From positions 372,001 through 436,000 of the forward strand of contig FMBT01000309.1 of assembly GCA_900095095.1 (NCBI GenBank): a stretch of 64,000 nt of DNA, given 5' to 3'. The notes under the pieces are model-generated. The model saw only the letters and a program-made list of their open reading frames with translations, searched no databases and was not told where the DNA came from. The number at the start of each line of letters is the position of its first letter. The first letter of the stretch is position 1. The translations under genes were made by a program, and so were the position numbers. Positions 22,651 through 31,663 of this stretch are shown here, in pieces. This stretch comes from Fragilariopsis cylindrus CCMP1102 (lineage: Eukaryota; Bacillariophyta; Bacillariophyceae; Bacillariales; Bacillariaceae).

Positions 22651-24693
22651 ATGTATTCTCTTTTAACAAATACAATTTGCATAGTATTCTTGCTAAGGCT
22701 GATTCCGACGACGGCCAAACACCATGTGAGAAATGTAGAGACAAATAATAACGATTCCAACGATGATAGAAGGATGCTACAAACACAAACAAATAATGGC
22801 AATGATAACGTTCGAGATTGCAACGAGGAATTTTCCTTTGTGACTATCGATGAGATCAGGTCTATCTTCAATTTTCTGATGGAAGCTATTACTCCGGTTG
22901 ATGAAACATCATCATCATCATCATTACCATCACCACCATCATCGTCGCCGACGCAGAGACAACAAGTGGTAGTAAATCCTATCTTGAATTATGATGTTAC
23001 AGTAAGCAAGGTTTGTTTGAAGTGTTCACAGATTGGACTTGAAGACTTCCCTGAAACAACAGAGGAGATCTTACTGAACACTTCACCTTATGGATTTCCA
23101 TCGTACTGCTCAGAAGATAAATATGGATGGAACGCAACTCATAGCGCATTGATATTTTCACCTGTTGATAGTGAAACAGGACAGATTTTAACAGGTGAAC
23201 TTCGAGGATTCATATCAGGCCATGATACAGCTATCGATGTTGATACCGCTCCAACAGATCTATGGCCGTTTGAAAATGTTACTTCGATTTTATTAAGCAG
23301 TACACCTCTACTGACCGATTCGGAGAAAGTTTTATTATTTCAGTCGTTTATATCATCATTGGTGGCTGCCTCTGGTGGTGCAGTTGCGATCATGCCAGAT
23401 TATATTGGATACGGTGAATCGAAAGATTATGATCGTGCATACCTTGCACCTACAGTATACGAACAATCAGCAGCAGTGATCTATGTGGCTGCAAAACGTT
23501 ACGTGTCTCAAATAAGTAACGGATGTACAATCCTAATAGATGAAGCAACTATTGTCGGGTATGGTGAGGGAGGATATTTTGCTATCCGTGGTGCATTAGC
23601 ACTGGAACAAAATGGTGTTACTGTATTATCGTCACGACCGGGTGGTACTCCTTTGGAATTAGACACACAACTTGGTTTTGTATTAAACTTAGACGAAGCA
23701 AAGTCATCATCATCGGCAGCCCCGCAACTTCTACTTGCATTTTTTGCTTATTCATATTCAAATAACTTTCCATTCCTATCAAATTCGAATAATACCGAGC
23801 AAGTTGCGTTGCATTCCTCGTGGATGAGTCAAACCGATTCACAAAGGAATATTGTCGATTGGTTTGATTCATCCGAGACACTACCCACAACAGATATACT
23901 ATCATTGCTACCAACCAACAGCATACAAGAGATATTAAACGCAGCGTTAGTGGACCTTTACAAAGAATCGATTTATGAAGGATATCCGAATGCATGCGCA
24001 GAAGGGATATTTGTAACAGATTCAACCAGAGTACTTTGCGATGCTATTTTAGGTTCAGGTTTATGGAATATCTTATATAATGAGATCAATTTTCCAGTTT
24101 CTATATGTCATAGTCCACAAGATGATATATTCGGCTTTGATAACATCCCAGACCCAACAGCACTTCCACCAAATATCAAATTTTATAACAGTAATATGGA
24201 AATTTTGAATCCTCGGGGTGGTCACTACAAATCAATGTTCTTCTGTGCGTTAGATTCTATCACATATATCGCATCACAAAATCCTGATGGACAAAATTCT
24301 CCTATCTTACGGGCACCCCTTTCAAATCTTCCCGATCAGTGTGGTGGATCAGCAATAACAACTGATGATAATATACCAGTACTACTTACTGAAAGTCCAA
24401 CATCGTCGTCGGCGCCACTATCCGATTTTCCTAGCATTAGTAGTAGTAGTAGCAGTGATTGTAGCCGTTTACATGAAGGTTGTGATGATACCATGCAACG
24501 ATGCTGTGCCAATCTCTCTTGCAAATCTCGACCATCTGCAAATGGTATGCGTGTTAATATATGTTCATCAATAAGCAGCAGAAGTAGTAACAGGGTAAGT
24601 ATTGCCGGTGATGGTGTTGGTGGGTCAAATAACAGGGTAAGTATTGCCGGCGACGGTGCTGGTGGGTCAAATCGAGGTAATCAATCATTCTGA
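22651..24693 (+). CDS. Secreted alpha/beta-hydrolase (secretory-lipase-like) lacking the nucleophile serine, with a C-terminal Cys-rich module
   Basis: About 680 residues. I chose the ATG at 22651 because it directly gives a signal peptide (MYSLLTNTICIVFLLRLI); an in-frame ATG 34 codons upstream would bury it. The hydrolase part shows AIMPDYIGYGESKDY, PTVYEQSAAVIYVAAKRY, the elbow ATIVGYGEGGYFAIRGA, the acid-loop SICHSPQDDIFGFDN and the His loop PRGGHYKSMFFCALD, as in fungal LIP-type lipases. The elbow reads G-Y-G-E-G where active enzymes have G-x-S-x-G: the Ser is Gly, so a classical esterase reaction is unlikely unless another residue serves. The C-terminus carries CSRLHEGCDD, RCCANLSCKSR and VNICSS, a small disulfide module, then a 14-residue repeat. 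A lectin-like, binding or structural extracellular role is inference. Confidence 0.75.
   Translation: MYSLLTNTICIVFLLRLIPTTAKHHVRNVETNNNDSNDDRRMLQTQTNNGNDNVRDCNEEFSFVTIDEIRSIFNFLMEAITPVDETSSSSSLPSPPSSSPTQRQQVVVNPILNYDVTVSKVCLKCSQIGLEDFPETTEEILLNTSPYGFPSYCSEDKYGWNATHSALIFSPVDSETGQILTGELRGFISGHDTAIDVDTAPTDLWPFENVTSILLSSTPLLTDSEKVLLFQSFISSLVAASGGAVAIMPDYIGYGESKDYDRAYLAPTVYEQSAAVIYVAAKRYVSQISNGCTILIDEATIVGYGEGGYFAIRGALALEQNGVTVLSSRPGGTPLELDTQLGFVLNLDEAKSSSSAAPQLLLAFFAYSYSNNFPFLSNSNNTEQVALHSSWMSQTDSQRNIVDWFDSSETLPTTDILSLLPTNSIQEILNAALVDLYKESIYEGYPNACAEGIFVTDSTRVLCDAILGSGLWNILYNEINFPVSICHSPQDDIFGFDNIPDPTALPPNIKFYNSNMEILNPRGGHYKSMFFCALDSITYIASQNPDGQNSPILRAPLSNLPDQCGGSAITTDDNIPVLLTESPTSSSAPLSDFPSISSSSSSDCSRLHEGCDDTMQRCCANLSCKSRPSANGMRVNICSSISSRSSNRVSIAGDGVGGSNNRVSIAGDGAGGSNRGNQSF
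24590..24677 (+). repeat. Two-copy 42-base coding repeat
   Basis: The 14-residue unit NRVSIAGDGxGGSN is present twice in tandem at the end of the lipase-like protein, differing at a few bases. Each copy contains GGTAAGTAT, a strong splice-donor-like string, but the frame stays open through both. Confidence 0.85.
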
Positions 24694-25187
24694 AAAAAAT
24701 GAAGCAAGACTCAGGTTTATTTCTCAAAATTTTATCGGTGCTATCTATTCATTATCTAATGGATATGGTAAACAAACAGTGTAGAATATCTGGCAACTTA
24801 TTACTACTAGCTTCGTACTTCTACGATTGTACTACCATTCTATTTGATATAATTATCTAACGCATGAGCCCGTAGCATACAACGTAAGAATATAATCTAT
24901 CAACTTATAAAAATAAATCTCTGTAGGGATATTATAATTGCATGTATGTATAAATTGAAATAGTTGCACATTTAAAATCCACCTTCTATTTATGTAACTA
25001 TTATACTGATGGTTTCGTTTCGTTTATACTATATTATTATTTACTACGAATTTATCATTCTATCTTGTTCTCTCTTTTCATTTTGACACACATTTTACAT
25101 GTACTCGATTCGTGCTCAATATCATTATAGTAATTGAACAATGTACTTCTAATCAATTGATCTCTGCGGTATAGTTGCATCGTTCTT
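24694..25187. other. Intergenic between convergent secreted-protein genes
   Basis: AT-rich spacer, no gene seen. Confidence 0.5.
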
Positions 25188-26012
25188 CTACACGCGCCTC
25201 ATATATGGTGGGACTCTTGTTGTTCTTGTGTTGCCTCGGTTTGGGGCAGCACCTCCTGCACCGCCTCTACCGCTAGAAAGTCGAGTTCTTCCTTCTCTTG
25301 GTTCTGCAGAACAACGAAAGTTTAAGCCCGAACTAGTAGCACGACTTCTGCATATAAGACCTGGACGACAGCTACATGCATCTGCATCTGTTGGGTCGCA
25401 CACCTTACCGGAACAATCTTCAACTGGTTCAACTGGTTCAACTGGTTCAACCGGTTCCACTGGTTCCACTGGTTCATCAGATGATGGGAGATCTACAGAA
25501 GCAGTCGGAGCAATAGTATCGACAATTGGTACAAAATTCGGTGTTTCGGTTGGCTCAGTAGAATCAGTAGAATCAGTAGAATCTGTGGGAGCTGGAGCAG
25601 GAATTGTAGTAGCGTCAGTGGGAGATATGACTATAGTGTTAACAGGACTAGCTGTGGGAGTTGTAACAGGAATAACGTCTGTGGTGGGAACGGCTATAGT
25701 ATTAACAGGGCTAGCTGTGGGAGCTGCAACAGGACTAACATCTGTGGTGGGAAATGTGGCTGAAATACAAGACCAACCGGTTGTAGCACATATATCATCC
25801 TGTCCTGCACAACGACATTGTGTAGCACCACCATCGATGAAACAAGCTTTTTCAATTGCATCGGCGGGAATAAATTCACAACAATTCTCACCATCAACGA
25901 TGGCACTTGCAACAGGACACTTCACCTGACTCTGAGCATTCACTATATTCACGTCGACAACAGCAACTGATGCCAAAAGAGAGAACAGAAATGTGGTAGA
26001 AGGAAGCTTCAT
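25188..26012 (-). CDS. Secreted Thr/Pro-rich repeat protein with a Cys-rich C-terminal module
   Basis: 274 residues. Signal peptide KLPSTTFLFSLLASVAVVD ends before NAQSQVKCP. The N-terminal Cys domain has VDGENCCEFIP, KACFIDGGATQCRCAGQDD and TTGWSCIS. The stalk has two and a half copies of a unit around VAAPTASPVNTI/VTTPTASPVNTI, then TDSTDSTDSTEPTET and six EPV tripeptides, probably O-glycosylated. The C-terminal module (EDCSGKVCDPTDADACSC, LICRSR, GLNFRCS) resembles the Cys module ending the neighbouring lipase-like protein. A Gly/Arg-rich basic tail ends the protein. Looks like an extracellular matrix or frustule/mucilage protein, by inference. Confidence 0.75.
   Translation of the reverse strand: MKLPSTTFLFSLLASVAVVDVNIVNAQSQVKCPVASAIVDGENCCEFIPADAIEKACFIDGGATQCRCAGQDDICATTGWSCISATFPTTDVSPVAAPTASPVNTIAVPTTDVIPVTTPTASPVNTIVISPTDATTIPAPAPTDSTDSTDSTEPTETPNFVPIVDTIAPTASVDLPSSDEPVEPVEPVEPVEPVEPVEDCSGKVCDPTDADACSCRPGLICRSRATSSGLNFRCSAEPREGRTRLSSGRGGAGGAAPNRGNTRTTRVPPYMRRV
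25423..25486. repeat. 9-base coding minisatellite (EPV repeat)
   Basis: ACTGGTTCA/ACTGGTTCC units in tandem, encoding the EPV run of the secreted protein on the minus strand. Confidence 0.9.
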
Positions 26013-26882
26013 TTTGGATCTATTCGTTGCGATAGATAGATATGTAGTGATAGTACTGCAGTAGTGTGCTTAATCTTGTAAAGGGGATTACTAACTTGTC
26101 TTGATTTGGTGGCTTACGATGATGATAGTAATATGACTGAAGGCAATTCTTTCTAAACTTTAGATACACTTTTTACCGTGCTAGTAGCTATGTCAGAAAT
26201 CGGAATATCTTAACTTCACAAATTCGTCAAACAATCAAACGAAAATTCTTGAACAGACACGAATGAAGCCACTATCGGTATGAAGCCAAGTGAAGCAAGA
26301 GATTTTGTCGAAGAACGAACAATAAATCGGCGGCTTATATAAAAAATTGTATGTGACCGCCTGGCATACTTAACTGTAATTCCTGCTTTTAAATACAATA
26401 CCGTAATAAAGTAAGCGAAATAAGTGGGGGAGATGGTTTTTCGATTTATTTTTGTGCCTTTGCTGTACAAGTAAATAAAGTGCACAGGCTCATCAAGTAA
26501 TACCAAGAATAAATATAATATGGTGGTGGTTATTAAGATCATCAGCAGTAGCAAGGAGAAAACTGCTACAACAACTAAACACACATCATGTTGGCTGGTG
26601 AAGGCATATATTTATTTTCTTCACACTCATCATATAATATCATTACAGAGAGTTGTTGATGTTACACTGGAGAAAAGATTGTGTTCGGAAATATTTACTC
26701 ATCGAAGAAGATACTACACTAAGAAATCAAAATTGCTTCTATTATACTTCAATTAATTGTGACACGATAGCTGATGATGATGGTGCGTGTATGTATGTAT
26801 GTGTATGTGTATGTGTATGTGTGTGTGTGTTACTAAGAGTAAGTAAGGAAAAGTATTACAGAACTCAGAGAAGAAAACACTC
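26013..26882. other. Intergenic with GT-rich microsatellite
   Basis: No gene; a GTATGT/GT tract lies at about 26787-26829. The last part lies about 50 bases past the QTRT1 stop. Confidence 0.5.
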
Positions 26883-27979
26883 TTACAATATTATACCCGC
26901 TGCATTCAAAGCGTCTTTCACCCATTGTGGAATCTCCCCATTCTCATTTTGACTTGAGAAGTGTTTCCCAATAAATTCCTTAACAAATTCTGGGAATTCT
27001 TTTTCTAATATCGACTTTCTCATGCGATTGACTAGACCCATCATATAGGTGACATTGTGTTGCGTAATTAGTTGGGCTGCAACAGAATTGTTCGCCTTCA
27101 GTAATGCGTGTAATCTTCCTCTTGACACTCCACGAGAGCAAGCCTCACATGGACAATTACTATCAATAGGAATTCCGCTGTTTCCGATAGAATTGCCAGG
27201 GGCGAACTCATGTCGCTTCAATTTAATTTGTCCCTCGTCCACCAACGCTACCCCGAATCGAGCTGTACGTGTAGGATAAACACAATCATACATATCCACT
27301 CCAAGTGCTGTACATACAACCAAATCAAGGGGATATCCAACTCCCATAAGATATCGCGGTCGATCATCCGGCAGGTTTTTACATGCATGATCAACGACTT
27401 TCCAAAAATCTTCCTTCGACTCGCCACCAGCTAATCCACCAATTGCAAAACCTGGGATCCTTCCTTTTTTATCTTTATCATTTTCATTGTTTGTGTTGCC
27501 TATTAGGTCTCGATGTTTAAACCCCGCTAAGCACAATTCACGCAGTCCTCCCTTAGAAACATCCAAGTGTCCTTGCATAATAGGAAACAAATTTTGTTGC
27601 TTGGGTGCTCGATGAGCCTGTACGCATCGATCGTACCATCGTAGTGTCCGAAATACAGCGATTCTAAATCTTTCATCGTCGGACAATACAGAAGAAACAA
27701 CATCATCAAGTTGCATAATAATGTCAGCACCGATGTCGTTTTGGCATCGAATGGAATCTTCTGGTCGTAACAACATATGTTTTCCAGTGTATGGCGATTG
27801 GAAGAGGACACCATTTTCGGTTACTACGGACAACGAAGCCAGTGACACCATCTGAAATCCACCCGAATCCGTAAGTAAATTATACAGTCTTTTGGGGGTT
27901 TTGGATCTATTATTTGCAATTGTATTGTCCTTATCTTTATCATTCACTTCTCTATCAACAGAGTCACATTCGTTACTGA

Positions 27980-28010
<31 letters not shown>

Positions 28011-28529
28011 TTGATCATTGTTATTCTCATTAGTTGTCGTTGCCGTATTACCACCCATAAAGTTATGCAATCCACCGAAGACACTATCGATCAATTCTGT
28101 CCCCGGTTGAATCTCCAAATGATAGGTATTAGCAAGAATCAAAGGGCAGTTCATAGCAGCAATTTCATCAGGAAGAACACCTTTGAGCGTTCCTTTGGTC
28201 CCAACCGGCATGAACCTTGGCGTAGGAACTGGAGGCCCACCGTTTGGGAAATGCAATGTACCACAACGTGCTCGTCCATCTACTCCGTTGGTCTGAAAAC
28301 AAAGGGCTGGGTAGTCCTCGTCAAACACAGGTGCTTCATCCAATGGAGCGATGCGTAAATGTTTTTGTTGATTATATGGTGCATGCTTTCGCCAGGATGC
28401 CGCACCGTCGATTTGGAAATCGACTGTCTTCAATTCTATTGGCAACTCAATGAATTCCGGTTTGACTGGCTCTGGGGCGTATGAATGTTCATGTTCGTGT
28501 TCCCCTTCTGGTTGTTCTTTTCTCTTCAT
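26883..28529 (-). CDS. QTRT1: Queuine tRNA-ribosyltransferase catalytic subunit 1
   Basis: Exchanges guanine for queuine at wobble position 34 of GUN-anticodon tRNAs; works with QTRT2. 548 residues, unbroken. Visible: MPVGTKGTLKG and ILANTYHLEIQPG; the catalytic stretch LLTDSGGFQMVSL (general acid Asp); FQSPYTGKHMLLRPEDSI; IMQLDDVV; GFAIGGLAGGESKEDF; YLMGVGYPLDLVVC; the nucleophile region DMYDCVYPTRTARFG; and the zinc site CPCEACSRG with a downstream His in TQHNVTYM. About 60 extra residues compared with animal QTRT1 come from an acidic N-terminus and an Asn-rich insert (10 consecutive Asn, encoded by TTA repeats near 27980-28010) between NFMGG and the catalytic Asp. Confidence 0.97.
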
Positions 28530-29004
28530 GGTATGGTACTTGTAGTCTAGCTTTGTGAGATTTCAGTTCACTTTCATTACTTCGCTCTCTTGGGAAATGT
28601 GAAAAGTGACAAAAGTGATGGCCGAGATGAGTGAATATTGAATATTTTAAATAAAATTATGATCTGTAAAAAATTTAGAGATTTTCGTCAGGGACGGAGA
28701 GTCTGTCCGTCTCCAACATAAAATAATTATTTAACAAAAAAAAGCATATCAATTGAAGAATAAGAATATTATAATCATTACTACCTATACTCCTGTTTTC
28801 TATTGTGTCTCTCAAAACTATGCAATCTCGTAACTACTGGTAATGTCATATCGATTTGATTTCTAGGTAGTACTTGTTTGCAGGGCTACACGCAGTAGTT
28901 AGTAGGACTATATTTAATTTATTTGACCAGGTAAACAAAATAGATTTCATTTTACATTATTTATATACAAATGATATAATGCTACAGTTCATACTCGTTA
29001 TCGA
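28530..29004. other. Intergenic
   Basis: Upstream region of QTRT1 and 3' side of the next minus-strand gene; no feature recognised. Confidence 0.45.
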
Positions 29005-30870
29005 TTATTCTACTTCTACTATATCCTTGGCTGCCGTTCGTTGTTCGAAAATTGCATGAGTTCGTAACCTGCGGATGAACGGTTGCCTTCTTACCAGATG
29101 TGACGTTGTTTGTGATAAAAGAGGTGCCGACATTGATACAACTGAACAACTTGCTACGGATTGTTCCTCGGCAATAGGTTTCATACTATATGCAAGCCAA
29201 TGTTTTTCTTCTTCTTCTGATAGCGATGCCAGTGACGATTTCCGAAGTGCGCTATTATCCATACTCACAGAATCACTTTTCCGCAATTTGGTTTGTACCC
29301 CAGGTCCAGTAGTGGAGGAACTTCGACAACAATTAAATTTCGAGAAAAAACCACCACTACCGCCACCACCACTACGCCGCCGTTGTTTTTTTTGTTTCTG
29401 CTGCTGATTAATTGCTGCAGTTTTAATATCGCTACTGAATCCTTCAGTGATCGACCGATTATGATTCATGTTGTTGGCTACTTTTGAGGATAATTGTGAG
29501 GTCTTCCGTTGAAGGGAAGGGTTCATTCTAGAGTTAAAGGAGTTAGGGCCGATGCTACTGTGAAGTGAGCTTGTAGATTGAGAGGAGGATTGATTACTGG
29601 GTGGTATTGGTGTACCGGTTGTATTATTGGCGGATCCAAAAGGGGGCGAAAAGGTTATAAATTGCATAGCATGATGATGATTAAGAATACCCTCTGGAAA
29701 ATAAGCTCGATCTTGTGCACGTTTACTCAGTAACAGGGGCGCATCCTCATTTTTTGGTGGTCTTGGCCGATACTGTTCTTTGTCATCGCTGGTATCATTG
29801 TTGTCTTTGCTGATCACACCGATATGAGTCAAATGCCGAATAGCACTGCCAGCAAAGGCGATAGTGACTTTGGCTGTCATAGCCCACGGTTTCGCAACTA
29901 GTATCTCATGTGGTTGAACATCGTACTTAACTAATCGGATGATGTTGATTAACTGGGTGAAACGATTCCCTCTAATCTGGAATAGACCATCATAGGCCTG
30001 CTTCCACTTGTCAGGGAGTTTATGCTGTAATACATAAACTAAATCTCGAATATTGTCGATAGCTCGATCAACCCATATTTGCATCAATTCATAGCTTTGC
30101 TTAGTAGGATCGATCAAAAGAATCATTACCGGAATTCGAGTGTGTTGACCTCCCATAATTTGAAATCGATCAAGGCCTAAAGATGATTGTAAATTATCAA
30201 ATTCGAATATTTCCACTACATCGTTCTGTGCAACCCAAATGCTAGCACTTCCAGCATTAGCATTAGCATCATTCGATATATTTCCGTTTCCTGATTCCCC
30301 TGCCCTATTCTTGTCATTATTTATCCCCCTATTCTCTTCAATATCATTACCATTGCCATGGCCGGATGATGATGACCAAAGAATTTGTTCCGGTGGAAAA
30401 TTAGATAATTCGTATGCCTGTTTCCAAGGCTTCAATAATGATTTCGGATCAAAAATTTGTCCTGGAATATTATGTGAAGATGAACCTCTGTGTGTCCCAC
30501 CACTTACTCCACTTAGATCACTCATGCTGTCTCTAGACAACGCAACAGATGAGGGCACGTATACGCTACTAGGACCCGCTCCAGAATTGGCGGCACTGAC
30601 ACTGGACGTGCTATGCTGATCGTCGAACATCATGTTGTTGTTGTTGTTGTGATTGCCATTATTAATCCTTGTCCCTGTTTGAGCCTTATAAGCAACTCGA
30701 AGGTCTCCCTGGTTAATATTTTTATTCTTTTGGATTTTATGATGGGTTACCCCATATTGACGAGGAGGCCTCGAAGTAGTTCGTGGTGGTTTTTGTTGCT
30801 GTTGTTGTCTACTTTGACTGCCTCTGGCAGGTCCAGAAGATATACCTGTTTGGAACTGAGATGGAGGCAT
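29005..30870 (-). CDS. Large low-complexity protein with one conserved-looking globular block, function unknown
   Basis: 621 residues, single exon. The N-terminal 200 residues are Gln/Arg/Asn/Ser/Gly-rich. A globular block at about residues 215-345 reads SIWVAQNDVVEIFEFDN, QHTRIPVMILLIDPTKQSYE, LMQIWVDRAIDNIRDLVYVL, KWKQAYDGLFQIRGNRFTQL and ILVAKPWAMTAKVTIAFAGS, and has the hydrophobic rhythm of a folded alpha/beta domain. A His patch (NHHHAMQFITFSPPFG) follows. The tail has QKQKKQRRRSGGGGSGGFF and CCRSSST, then basic and Ser-rich regions that could be phosphorylated. I recognise no family. Probably cytoplasmic. Confidence 0.75.
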   Translation of the reverse strand: MPPSQFQTGISSGPARGSQSRQQQQQKPPRTTSRPPRQYGVTHHKIQKNKNINQGDLRVAYKAQTGTRINNGNHNNNNNMMFDDQHSTSSVSAANSGAGPSSVYVPSSVALSRDSMSDLSGVSGGTHRGSSSHNIPGQIFDPKSLLKPWKQAYELSNFPPEQILWSSSSGHGNGNDIEENRGINNDKNRAGESGNGNISNDANANAGSASIWVAQNDVVEIFEFDNLQSSLGLDRFQIMGGQHTRIPVMILLIDPTKQSYELMQIWVDRAIDNIRDLVYVLQHKLPDKWKQAYDGLFQIRGNRFTQLINIIRLVKYDVQPHEILVAKPWAMTAKVTIAFAGSAIRHLTHIGVISKDNNDTSDDKEQYRPRPPKNEDAPLLLSKRAQDRAYFPEGILNHHHAMQFITFSPPFGSANNTTGTPIPPSNQSSSQSTSSLHSSIGPNSFNSRMNPSLQRKTSQLSSKVANNMNHNRSITEGFSSDIKTAAINQQQKQKKQRRRSGGGGSGGFFSKFNCCRSSSTTGPGVQTKLRKSDSVSMDNSALRKSSLASLSEEEEKHWLAYSMKPIAEEQSVASCSVVSMSAPLLSQTTSHLVRRQPFIRRLRTHAIFEQRTAAKDIVEVE

Positions 30871-31663
30871 ACTTGCTGCAACAAAGACACCAGAACTAAT
30901 AGGATATCTGTTTCATAGGAATCGAAAGTTGATCTCGTCTTATAGTATAGATGTATGTAGTAGTAAAATTTTACCGGTATACTCCAATCAATTGTATTGG
31001 CTATTGGCTATTGGCTGTTGTTATGATGGAACAACTGTAACCTCGCACAAAAGTTGTGCTGATGAAAGTAATGTCGGAGAGTGCGTTATGCACACAAACC
31101 AATGAGCCCCGCCATAAATTTTAACACGAATAAATATAACATGTATTAATTGATCATAAAATAAAAAATATGGCAATAATGTTCAATGTATGTGACATAC
31201 GGATACCGTTATTTGACCAGTAAATTAAAAATTTATTTTTAATACATAGTAATTAGCTCAAAAGCACTTGTTGGAAAAAAATAATAAATAAATAATATAA
31301 TCATCAAACAAAAAAGAAATTTGCATCAATTGTAACTATGATCTTGCATCAAAAGCAAAATTGGAACATCTTTGCTTCCACTCTTAGGTATATTTGAGAA
31401 ATTGATTGTATTCAAATGACCTATGTATTGATTGATATTATGTGTCAGTTTCTAGAGAAATTGTAACAATATAATAATTAGTCGACTTAAATATCAAAAT
31501 TTAATTATTTTTACTATGCTCATTGCGAGGTAGAAATCATTTAATCAATTTAATCTGCAAACTTAAAAAAGAAGACAGGAAGATTGGTGGGTCAATTATG
31601 TTCTTTAATAGAATGGATATGGTAGCCTGTATACGGTTGCTGAATATTAGTATTCTGCAAAAG
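30871..31663. other. Intergenic with CCAAT cluster
   Basis: Upstream of the 30870 gene and downstream of the PPR-SMR gene. Holds a CCAAT-box cluster at 30984-31014; otherwise AT-rich, no gene. Confidence 0.5.
30984..31014 (-). promoter_or_regulatory. Cluster of CCAAT boxes
   Basis: Three ATTGG motifs (30996, 31003, 31010) at exact 7-base spacing and one CCAAT at 30984, on the opposite strand. They lie 114-144 bases upstream of the minus-strand start at 30870. This fits NF-Y-type binding in that promoter; binding is inferred. Confidence 0.5.
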
